Positions 1-6,172 of a DNA stretch of 13,345 nt are shown piece by piece. The notes under the pieces are model-generated. The model was not told the origin of the DNA. It saw only the letters and a list, made by a program, of their open reading frames with translations, and ran no database searches. The position numbers were made by a program, and so were the translations under genes. Position 1 is the first letter of the stretch. Every line of letters starts with the position of its first letter. The stretch lies in NCBI GenBank assembly GCA_035524275.1, contig DATKPC010000113.1, forward strand, positions 1 through 13,345, in the 5' to 3' direction. This DNA is from DATKPC01 sp035524275 (GTDB lineage: Bacteria; Pseudomonadota; Gammaproteobacteria; Burkholderiales; Burkholderiaceae_F).

Positions 1-256
1 CTGAAGGGGGCTGGGCTTACTGCCGCGGACACGCTGCCTCGCGCGGTGGGTTTCGGTGCGACCGCCCTCTCCCCCACCCCTCTCCCGCTTCGCGGGCGAG
101 GGGAGTCCAGTCGTCGCCCATCGAGACATCGTCGCCACGGCGACGCCGAGACTCCCCTCGCCCGCGAAGCGGGAGAGGGGTGGGGGAGAGGGCGGTCGCA
201 CCGAAACCCACCGCGCGAGGCAGCGTGTCCGCGGCAGTAAGCCCAGCCCCCTTCAG
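1..256. repeat. 107-bp perfect inverted repeat around a hairpin element
   Basis: Bases 1-107 are the exact reverse complement of 150-256, with a 42-base spacer (108-149). The inner part of each arm (65-103 and 154-192) is a 39-bp purine/pyrimidine-skewed core that recurs at 13236-13274. The outer 64 bp of each arm is not present in the second copy. Each arm core also holds a small internal hairpin, CCCGC-TTC-GCGGG. The right arm includes the stop codon of the solute-binding protein gene. The left arm reaches the first base of the window, so its true end is not visible. It may act as a bidirectional transcription terminator or a non-autonomous mobile repeat, but that is inference. Confidence 0.93.
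65..192. repeat. Dispersed hairpin element, copy 1
   Basis: This 128-bp unit consists of a 39-bp core (65-103), 50 bp of inner sequence, and the inverted core (154-192). The inner sequence keeps the words GTCGTC, GACATC and GCGACGCCGA in the same order as copy 2 at 13236-13345. The shared architecture and inner motifs mark it as one repeat family rather than chance palindromes. No coding capacity is evident; the short open frames crossing it are low-complexity. It resembles REP/MITE-like intergenic hairpins common in GC-rich Proteobacteria, an assignment based on general knowledge and not on a search. Confidence 0.8.
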
Positions 257-1836
257 TCGACCTTCGCGAACCGCAGCTCCGGCACGTCGTTCGGCCACAG
301 CACGACGTGCACGCCGCGCCGCATGATCCATCCGAGCTGGCGGCGATACAACGGCACCGAGGGCAACTCGCGCAGCAGCAGGCGCTGCGCATCCGCGAGC
401 GATTGGCGGCGCCGCGCCAGGTCCAGGTCGCTGCGCGCCGCATCCAGGATCCGGTCGAGTTGCGGGTTCGCGTAGCGGCCGCCGTTGAAGTAGCCCGGTC
501 CGCCGGCGCTCCAGCTGTGGAACAGCCCGTAGAGCGGGAACCAGGCATCGCCGCTCGCGCTGTAGCCGACCTCGTAGAGGCTCGCCTGCCCGTCGACCAC
601 CTTCGGGAAGAACTGGGCCCCGGGCCAGGTGTGAAGGTGCGCGCGGATGCCGACCTGCGCCAGCATTCCGGCGATCGCCTGGCAGACCGCCTCGCGGAGC
701 GGCGAATTGACGCAGTCGAAGTCGACGTCGAAGCCCGCGGCGTAGCCGGCGTCCTTCAGCAGCGCGCGCGCCGCGTCGCGATCGAACGGCATCCGCGGCT
801 CCTCGTCGAGGGCGCCGCCAAGTCGCGGCGACAGCGCCATGCCCGTCGGCGTGGCGCGGCCGCGCAGCATCTTGGCGGCGATCGCGTCCATGTCGATCGC
901 CTGGTAGACCGCGCGTCGGACGCGAAGGTCGCGGAACGGATTGCGGCCCTTGACGCCGCTTTCCGCGAGCTCGTCGCGCCCGAGGTTGAAGACGAGGTAC
1001 GACGTGGCGAGGTCCGTCGTTTCCGCGAGCGCGAAGCGCGGGTCGCGCGCGAGCCGGCCGATGTCCTGCAGCGGCGGGTCCAGCACCAGGTCGACCTCGC
1101 CCGACGCCAGCGCGGCCAGCCGCGTCGCATCCGACAGCATGGAGACGAAGACCGATTCGTCGACATTGCCGCGCTTGCCCCACCATGACGGGTTCGCGAC
1201 GAGCACGGTTCGCAGGTCCGGCTCGTAGGACTTGAGGCGATAAGGACCGGTGCCGTTGGCGTGGCGGTTCGCCCACGTCTCCTCGTGGCGCGAATAGTCG
1301 AGCGGCTTCTCGACATGGTGCTCGACGCACCACGCCTTGCTCATGATCGCGACCTGCCAGAGTTTCTCCGGCAGCACGGCATCGGGACTCGACAGGTCGA
1401 TGTCGACGGTCAGATCGTCGACGCGTCGCGCCGCGGCGACGCCGGCGAGCTGCGAGGCGCGGGCCGACGTCCGCGACAGCGCGCGTTCGATCGAGAAGAC
1501 GACATCGTCGGCGTTCAGCGTCCCGCCGTCGTGGAATTGGACGCCTGGCCGCAGCCTGAAGCGCCAGGTCGTCGGCTTCACGGCCTCCCACGACAGCGCG
1601 AGTGCCGGCTCGAGCTTGAAATCGGGATCCCGGTCGACGAGGAACTCGTAGATCTGCGTGTAGACGCGGTAGTTGTAGATCACCGCGATCGCGTGCGGAT
1701 CCATCGTCTGCGGATCGAACGCGCTCGCGATGCGCAGCGTCGCGGCTTGCGCCGCGGCCTGCAGCAGCAGCGCGCACAGGATGGCGCCGAGCGCGGCGCC
1801 GGCCGATCGGTGTCGCTTGCCGCCCCGCCGCGTCAT
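253..1836 (-). CDS. ABC transporter substrate-binding protein, family 5 (peptide/opine type)
   Basis: A 527-residue periplasmic solute-binding protein of the SBP_bac_5 (DppA/OppA-like) family, expected to capture a peptide, opine or similar solute and pass it to an ABC permease. A basic N-terminus and hydrophobic stretch (about residues 11-31) ending in AQA form a signal peptide, cleaved probably after residue 31. The mature start TLRIASAFDPQTMDPH, the segment WRFRLRPGVQFHDG and the DDVVFSIERAL motif are typical of the family, and the length is normal. The start is supported by a purine-rich GAAGGGA about 7 bases upstream of ATG. It lies 46 bp downstream of the LacI regulator on the same strand, so co-transcription is likely. 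No permease or ATPase genes are visible. The stop codon lies inside the right arm of the inverted repeat, so any partner genes further left are beyond that repeat. The substrate is unknown. Confidence 0.92.
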   Translation of the reverse strand: MTRRGGKRHRSAGAALGAILCALLLQAAAQAATLRIASAFDPQTMDPHAIAVIYNYRVYTQIYEFLVDRDPDFKLEPALALSWEAVKPTTWRFRLRPGVQFHDGGTLNADDVVFSIERALSRTSARASQLAGVAAARRVDDLTVDIDLSSPDAVLPEKLWQVAIMSKAWCVEHHVEKPLDYSRHEETWANRHANGTGPYRLKSYEPDLRTVLVANPSWWGKRGNVDESVFVSMLSDATRLAALASGEVDLVLDPPLQDIGRLARDPRFALAETTDLATSYLVFNLGRDELAESGVKGRNPFRDLRVRRAVYQAIDMDAIAAKMLRGRATPTGMALSPRLGGALDEEPRMPFDRDAARALLKDAGYAAGFDVDFDCVNSPLREAVCQAIAGMLAQVGIRAHLHTWPGAQFFPKVVDGQASLYEVGYSASGDAWFPLYGLFHSWSAGGPGYFNGGRYANPQLDRILDAARSDLDLARRRQSLADAQRLLLRELPSVPLYRRQLGWIMRRGVHVVLWPNDVPELRFAKVD

Positions 1837-1882
1837 TCGCGGTCCCTTCGTTCGCCCCGTGGAATGCTACCGCAGGCTCGCG

Positions 1883-2932
1883 TCAGTTGACGTTTTCGCT
1901 CGTGTGCATCGTGAACGGCGCGATCCTGGTCGGGCGCGGCGGGGCCTCGCCGCGCCCGAAGCCCGCGAGCAGCTCGAGGGCGTCCCGCGCAAGCCGCGGG
2001 ATGTCGTGGGCCAGCGCGAGCGTGGCCGTTCCGTCCAGCAGCGCCTCGCGCGTATGAGGCGCCAGTTCGTGGCAGGCGAACGCCGGGAGCCCGGCGAGGC
2101 CGGGATTCGCCGCCGCGTGCTCGCGCAGCGCGCGGATGACGCCGGCTTCCCCGCCGCCGGCGCAATACAGTCCGGCGATCGCGGGGCGTAGCGCGAGGAA
2201 ATCGCGCGCCGCCGCGTGCGCGAGGTCCGGATCGTCGAGGCAGGTGCGCGGCTCCAGCACGACGAATTGCGGCGCATGTTCCCGCAGGTAGCTGCGCAGC
2301 CCGATCTCGCGGTCCTCCTGGCCGAGGTAACCGTGGCTTCCGATGACGACGGCGACCGGCCCGCCATCGCGCGCGCAATGCGCGATCGCCCATGCCGCGG
2401 TGCGGCCGGCGGCACGATTGTTGATGCCGGCGTGGCCGCGGCAGGCGGCGCCCGAAAGCTCCGTCAGCAGCGAGACGACGGCGACGCCGCGCCCCTGCAC
2501 CGCCGCGATCGCATCGGCGATGCGCGGATGATCGACCGCGACGATCGCCAGGGCGTCGTTCTCGGCGGCCATCGCGTGCAGCCGCTCCTCGGTGCGAGCC
2601 GGGTCGACATCGCTGCAGAAATCGATCCGGACGGTGGCATTCAACTGCGGCGTCGTCGCCGCGGCCTCCTCGATGGCGGCTGCGAGCTGCCGGTAGAAAT
2701 CCGAATCCTCCCGCTGCAGCAGGATTCCGCAACGGACGCGGGCGGCGCGCGGGCGAGTCGCCATCGCGCGAGACGCCGGCAGCCCGAACGCGTAGGCGAG
2801 ATCGCGCGCGGCGGCGCGCACGCGCTCGACCGTCGCCGCGCTCACGAGCGGCCTGCCATTGAGCACGCGGTCGACGGTGGCGACGCTGACGCCGGCGCGC
2901 TCCGCGACGTCGCGGAGCGTGGATCGTCGCAA
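1883..2932 (-). CDS. LacI-family transcriptional regulator
   Basis: A DNA-binding regulator of about 349 residues. The N-terminal helix-turn-helix STLRDVAERAGVSVATVDRVLNG is followed by the hinge helix region and a periplasmic-binding-protein-like ligand domain, in which GINNRAAGRTAA and a VVIGSHGYLGQEDRE-type segment are visible. Such proteins usually repress neighbouring genes until a sugar or related metabolite binds. I chose TTG at 2932 because AAGGAG sits 6 bases upstream and the protein then begins directly before the HTH, as usual in the family. ATG at 2971 would add 13 residues and has no clear ribosome site. The usual Ser in the VSRVLNG recognition motif is Asp here. It is divergent from the oxygenase operon and upstream of the binding-protein gene, so it probably controls both. 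The family is certain; the effector is unknown. Confidence 0.9.
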   Translation of the reverse strand: MRRSTLRDVAERAGVSVATVDRVLNGRPLVSAATVERVRAAARDLAYAFGLPASRAMATRPRAARVRCGILLQREDSDFYRQLAAAIEEAAATTPQLNATVRIDFCSDVDPARTEERLHAMAAENDALAIVAVDHPRIADAIAAVQGRGVAVVSLLTELSGAACRGHAGINNRAAGRTAAWAIAHCARDGGPVAVVIGSHGYLGQEDREIGLRSYLREHAPQFVVLEPRTCLDDPDLAHAAARDFLALRPAIAGLYCAGGGEAGVIRALREHAAANPGLAGLPAFACHELAPHTREALLDGTATLALAHDIPRLARDALELLAGFGRGEAPPRPTRIAPFTMHTSENVN

Positions 2933-2938
2933 CGGCAG

Positions 2939-2944
2939 CTCCTT
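2939..2944 (-). promoter_or_regulatory. Ribosome binding site deciding a TTG start
   Basis: AAGGAG on the minus strand, 6 bases before the TTG at 2932. It is the only strong Shine-Dalgarno match near the beginning of the LacI-type regulator and argues for the TTG start over the upstream ATG at 2971. Confidence 0.65.
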
Positions 2945-2947
2945 GTT

Positions 2948-2963
2948 TGATGAAAAAACATCA
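2948..2963. promoter_or_regulatory. Inverted repeat at a putative promoter of the LacI-type gene
   Basis: TGATG-AAAAAA-CATCA is a perfect 5-bp inverted repeat. It overlaps a minus-strand TATGAT (2965 to 2960), which matches 5 of 6 bases of a sigma-70 -10 box and would start transcription about 20 bases before the TTG codon. I see no good -35 box at the right distance. The position fits an autoregulatory operator. The lack of a central CG makes it an atypical LacI site. Confidence 0.4.
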
Positions 2964-2997
2964 TACCGCATGCCGGCGGCAGGATGCGCTGTTCGGC

Positions 2998-3025
2998 TTG
3001 ACTTGGTCAGGCGATGTGATAATTT
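2998..3025 (+). promoter_or_regulatory. Possible sigma-70 promoter of the oxygenase operon
   Basis: TTGACT at 2998-3003 is followed after 16 bases by the weak -10 TAATTT at 3020-3025. The -10 lies inside the inverted repeat at 3013-3031, which would allow repression. It would leave a leader of roughly 80 bases before the reductase gene. The -10 match is poor, so the assignment is tentative. Confidence 0.35.
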
Positions 3026-3031
3026 CACATC
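3013..3031. promoter_or_regulatory. Candidate operator in the divergent promoter region
   Basis: GATGTGA-TAATT-TCACATC is a perfect 7-bp inverted repeat with a 5-base centre, in an AT-rich island of an otherwise GC-rich window. It sits between the divergent LacI-type gene and the oxygenase operon. It is a good candidate for the LacI-type regulator's operator. It resembles a CRP site (TGTGA-N6-TCACA), but the spacer is one base short. Confidence 0.5.
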
Positions 3032-3114
3032 AAGCAAAGAAAATTGCCGTCATTAGCCGTCATGCAATTCAATTTCCAGAGCTTGTCGCATGTCCCGCCC
3101 GGACTGAACCGCGG

Positions 3115-4452
3115 ATGAGCCGTCGCATGCCGAGCCTGCGTCATGTCGTGATCGTCGGAGCCGGGCGGGCCGGGGCAAGCGCCGCGGCCGCGCTTCGCGC
3201 CGAAGGCTTCGACGGCTCGATTCGCCTCGTCGGCGACGAGAGCCTGCCGCCGTACGAACGCCCGCCGCTGTCGAAGGCCGTCCTCGCCGGTACGGCCGCG
3301 GCCGGGGCGCAGCAGGTCCTTGCGCCGGACTTCTATCGCGAGCAGCACGTCGAGCTGCTGCTGGGGCAGGCGGCGAGCGCCGTCGACCTGTCCGCGCGCT
3401 GCGTCGAGCTGGCGGGCGGCGCGCGCCTGTCCTACGACCACCTGATCCTCGCGACGGGGGCGCGCGCACGGCGGTTGCCGCCGGACCTGGACCCGGAACG
3501 TCGCGCGCTGGCGCTTCGCGACGCCGCCGATGCGACGCGGCTTGCGGCGGCGCTGGCGTCGCCGCGTTGCCGGCACGTGATCGTCGTCGGCGGCGGCGTG
3601 ATCGGCCTGGAGGTTGCCGCGGCCGCGCGGGCGGCGGGCCGCGCGGTCACGGTCGTCGAGGCCGGCCCTCGGATCATGGGCCGCGTCCTGCCGGCCGCGC
3701 TGGCGCCGCTTCTGAAGCAGGAGCACGAGCGGCACGGCGTCCGCATCCTGGAGGCCGTGCACCCGCGCCGGTTGACGGTGCGCGAGGCCGCGACGTCGAC
3801 GGTCGACGCGGACGTCGCACCCGTCAGGCTCGATCTCGGCGACGGCTCGGCGATCGTCGGCGACCTCGTCGTCGCCGGGATCGGCGCGGTTCCGCAGACC
3901 GCGCTGGCGCAAGCCGCGGGACTGCACTGCGACGACGGCATCCTGGTCGACGAGTTCGGCGCGACCTCGGATCCGGCCGTGAGCGCAGTTGGCGACGCCG
4001 CGCGGTTCCTGCATCCGACGTTTGGCCGCGCATTGCGTGTCGAGTCCTGGCAGCACGCGCAACGCCACGCCGCGGCGGTCGCCCGCCATATCGCCGGCCA
4101 ACGCGAGCCCGGGCAACGCGAGCCTTATGTCGACGTCCCCTGGATGTGGTCCGAGCAGTTCGGCCTCGAGCTGCAGGCGGCCGGCCTCCTCGACGACGGC
4201 GACGAAAGCGTCGTTCGAACCTCGGCCGACGGCAGCGTGACGACGGTCTTCGCGTTGCGCGGCGGGGCATTGCGCGGCGTCGCGGCGCTGGGCCCGGACG
4301 GCAAGATCGGTCGCGACGTGCGGGTCGCGCAGCTGATGATGGAACGCGGCGTCAAGGTCGCGGCCGCGGCGCTCGCCGATCCGGACGTCAGGATGAAGTC
4401 GTTGATGTCGTCGGCACCGCCTGCGGCGCCGAATCGCGACGCGGTCGCCTGA
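3115..4452 (+). CDS. NAD(P)H-dependent ferredoxin reductase (FAD), MocF-like
   Basis: A 445-residue flavoprotein of the Pyr_redox_2 class, predicted to take electrons from NAD(P)H and pass them to the Rieske ferredoxin encoded two genes downstream. VVIVGAGRAG (about residues 11-20) is the FAD dinucleotide fold, VIVVGGGVIGLE (GGGVIG about 159-164) the NAD(P) fold, and SAVGDAARF (GD about 293-294) the second FAD motif. A reductase C-terminal domain follows. The start at 3115 places the FAD motif at the expected distance from the N-terminus. ATG at 3127 is also possible, and neither has a strong ribosome site. The open frame runs upstream to 2947, but that stretch covers the promoter region and is not protein-like. 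A 15-bp tandem duplication (4096-4125) gives GQREPGQREP. The desaturase-like gene follows after 53 bp. The order reductase-oxygenase-ferredoxin matches the components of rhizopine MocDEF, though the MocF link is by analogy. Confidence 0.9.
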   Translation: MSRRMPSLRHVVIVGAGRAGASAAAALRAEGFDGSIRLVGDESLPPYERPPLSKAVLAGTAAAGAQQVLAPDFYREQHVELLLGQAASAVDLSARCVELAGGARLSYDHLILATGARARRLPPDLDPERRALALRDAADATRLAAALASPRCRHVIVVGGGVIGLEVAAAARAAGRAVTVVEAGPRIMGRVLPAALAPLLKQEHERHGVRILEAVHPRRLTVREAATSTVDADVAPVRLDLGDGSAIVGDLVVAGIGAVPQTALAQAAGLHCDDGILVDEFGATSDPAVSAVGDAARFLHPTFGRALRVESWQHAQRHAAAVARHIAGQREPGQREPYVDVPWMWSEQFGLELQAAGLLDDGDESVVRTSADGSVTTVFALRGGALRGVAALGPDGKIGRDVRVAQLMMERGVKVAAAALADPDVRMKSLMSSAPPAAPNRDAVA

Positions 4453-4505
4453 CGCCGACCTTCTCGAGCGATCCGACGAACCGCCCGACTCGCAGGGAGA
4501 TGCCG

Positions 4506-5582
4506 ATGAGTGCCTTGACCGAACGTTCCGCCGCCGCCTCGCACGCCGACTATCGCCTCGTCGGCGGGCGCGGCGAGGCGGCCGTCGCGGCCGGGCTCGC
4601 CAACGCCGAGTGGTACCACTGCAGCGTGCCGCGGCCGGCGATGAAGTCGCTGATGCAGCGCTCCGATGCGCGGGCCGTGCGCGACACGCTGCTGTGGTAT
4701 GCGCTGATCCTGCTTTTCGGCGCGCTCGGCTGTGCCGCGTGGGGCACGTGGTGGGCGGTGCCGGTCTTCCTCGTCTATGGCGCGCTGTACGGCGGCGCCG
4801 CCGATTCGCGCTGGCACGAATGCAGCCACGGAACGGCGTTCAGGACGCGGTGGATGAACGACGTCGTCTACCAGCTCGCCTGCTTCCAGGTGCTGCGCCG
4901 TCCCACCGCCTGGCGCTGGAGCCACGCGCGCCACCACACCGATACGCTCGTGACCGGACGCGACCCGGAGATCGCGGTGCAGCGACCGGTCGACCCGGCG
5001 ACACTCGTGGCGAACCTGGTCGCCCTGAAGCACGGCACGCACGAACTGGCGCGCGTCGTCGCCCACGCCGCCGGAAGCCTCGACGACGAGGAGAAATCCT
5101 TCATTCCGCAGGTCTCGTGGCCGAACGTCGTGCGCGAGGCCCGCCTGTGGCTGCTGGCCTACGCGGCCCTCGTCGTCGCGTGCCTCGCGATGCACAGCGT
5201 CCTGCCGGCGATGCTCGTCGGGCTGCCGTCGTTCTACGGCGCCTGGCTCTACCTGTTCTTCGGCCTGACGCAGCACGCCGGGTTGCCGGAGAACGTGCTG
5301 GACCATCGCCTCAACAGCCGCACCGTGATGATGAATCCGGTCTTCCGGTTCCTCTACTGGAACATGAACTATCACGTCGAGCACCACATGTTCCCGATGG
5401 TGCCGTTCCATGCGCTGCCGCGGTTGCACGAGGCAATCCGGTCGGATTGCCCGCCGCCGTATCGCAGCACGCTCGAGGCCTATCGCGAGATCCTTCCGGC
5501 GCTGAGGCGCCAGGTCCGCGATCCGACCTTCCACGTCGATCGTCCGCTGCCGGGCGCTGCGTCCGCCGGGCGGGCGGCCTGA
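4506..5582 (+). CDS. Membrane di-iron fatty acid desaturase/hydroxylase family protein, MocD-like
   Basis: A 358-residue integral membrane oxygenase of the fatty-acid desaturase superfamily. Three histidine boxes that bind the di-iron centre are visible: HECSH (about 104-108), HARHH (about 140-144) and HVEHH (about 290-294). There are hydrophobic membrane segments at about 61-97 and 212-255. Members desaturate or hydroxylate lipids or hydrocarbons, and the MocD branch was proposed to demethylate a methylated inosamine. The start at 4506 has AGGGAG six bases upstream; the ATG at 4500 is too close to it. It is flanked by its probable electron donors, a ferredoxin reductase before and a Rieske ferredoxin 23 bp after, so all three should act together at the inner membrane. 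The fold and metal site are firm; the substrate is unknown, and a lipid substrate cannot be excluded. Confidence 0.9.
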   Translation: MSALTERSAAASHADYRLVGGRGEAAVAAGLANAEWYHCSVPRPAMKSLMQRSDARAVRDTLLWYALILLFGALGCAAWGTWWAVPVFLVYGALYGGAADSRWHECSHGTAFRTRWMNDVVYQLACFQVLRRPTAWRWSHARHHTDTLVTGRDPEIAVQRPVDPATLVANLVALKHGTHELARVVAHAAGSLDDEEKSFIPQVSWPNVVREARLWLLAYAALVVACLAMHSVLPAMLVGLPSFYGAWLYLFFGLTQHAGLPENVLDHRLNSRTVMMNPVFRFLYWNMNYHVEHHMFPMVPFHALPRLHEAIRSDCPPPYRSTLEAYREILPALRRQVRDPTFHVDRPLPGAASAGRAA

Positions 5583-5605
5583 ACCTTTCTTGCGGAGAGC
5601 CCAGA

Positions 5606-5917
5606 ATGCCGGCATGGCTGGAAGTCTGCCCCATCGACGACATCGACGACGAGGACGTCGTCCGCTTCGACCATGCCGACCGCACCTACGCGGTCTACCG
5701 CATCGGGGGCCAGGTCTACGCGAGCGACGGCCTGTGCACGCACGAGAAGGTTCACCTGTCGGGCGGGCTCGTGATGGATCACGTGATCGAATGCCCGAAG
5801 CACAACGGACGCTTCGATGTGCGTGACGGCCGAGCGCTGGGCGCGCCGGTCTGCGTCAACCTGGCGACCTATCCGGCAAAAGTCGAGGGCGGAGTCGTCT
5901 TCGTGCAGATCGCCTGA
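5606..5917 (+). CDS. Rieske-type [2Fe-2S] ferredoxin, MocE family
   Basis: A 103-residue soluble Rieske ferredoxin. Its cluster ligands are CTH (C44, H46) and CPKH (C63, H66), the standard C-x-H...C-x-x-H pattern separated by 16 residues. The opening PAWLEVCPIDDIDDEDVVRF and the CTHEKVHL and ECPKHNGRFD segments resemble MocE from rhizopine catabolism as I recall it. It would carry electrons from the FAD reductase to the membrane di-iron oxygenase. The ATG at 5606 has GGAG about 8 bases upstream. It is the last gene of the three-gene operon, 23 bp after the desaturase. No strong terminator follows. The family call is secure; use in rhizopine breakdown specifically is not, because the other moc genes are not in the window. 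Confidence 0.93.
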   Translation: MPAWLEVCPIDDIDDEDVVRFDHADRTYAVYRIGGQVYASDGLCTHEKVHLSGGLVMDHVIECPKHNGRFDVRDGRALGAPVCVNLATYPAKVEGGVVFVQIA

Positions 5918-6172
5918 GCGCGCGATCACGCGGCTTGACGTCGATTAAGCGACTCGCGGGGGTCGCTCGCTAGGATTTGTAATCGTCGGTCGCCTCGGGC
6001 GCCGTTGATCCAGGCGGCCGGCGGAGGCAAGATGGCCGCGCGGTCGCAAGGACAAGGGGACAAGGGATCAAGGGACCCTGGGGGAACATGGGCCTTTGCG
6101 AATCGGGTTTCCCCGGAGTTGTCCTGGACGGCGTGCCGCCCACATCGTGAAAGAGCCACGCCCGCCCGCTCG
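5918..6172. other. Intergenic region before the sensor kinase
   Basis: 255 bp without a convincing gene. It holds a weak stem-loop (AGCGAC / GTCGCT around 5948-5967), a possible -10-like TGTAAT (5978-5983) without a clear -35, and a run of short CAAGG direct repeats at 6047-6076. The sensor-kinase frame is open back to TTG at 6005, but the translation there is not protein-like and no ribosome site supports it. Confidence 0.5.
6047..6076 (+). repeat. Short CAAGG-type direct repeats
   Basis: Four consecutive units, CAAGGA, CAAGGGGA, CAAGGGAT and CAAGGGAC, lie about 100 bases upstream of the sensor-kinase start. The units repeat every 6-8 bases and stand out from the surrounding sequence. Function is unknown: replication slippage or a set of regulator sites are both possible. 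Confidence 0.6.

Noticed and set aside
46..240. Short plus-strand open frames across the first repeat
   Set aside because: They translate the palindromic arms and have no ribosome site; repeat sequence explains them.
17..1777. A 586-codon minus-strand open frame
   Set aside because: It overlaps the solute-binding gene in another frame, has an Arg/Ala-rich non-protein-like translation and runs through the inverted repeat. It is a shadow caused by high GC.
3016..3030. CRP binding site (TGTGA...TCACA)
   Set aside because: The half-sites are separated by 5 bases rather than 6, and a LacI-type regulator is encoded next to it. A CRP role is possible but not preferred.
2947..3114. Upstream extension of the reductase open frame
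   Set aside because: The added 56 residues cover the divergent promoter region, show no family resemblance, and the FAD motif already sits at the normal distance from ATG 3115.
3567..4505. Upstream extension of the desaturase open frame
   Set aside because: It overlaps the reductase gene in another frame with an Arg-rich translation; the ribosome site before 4506 fixes the start.
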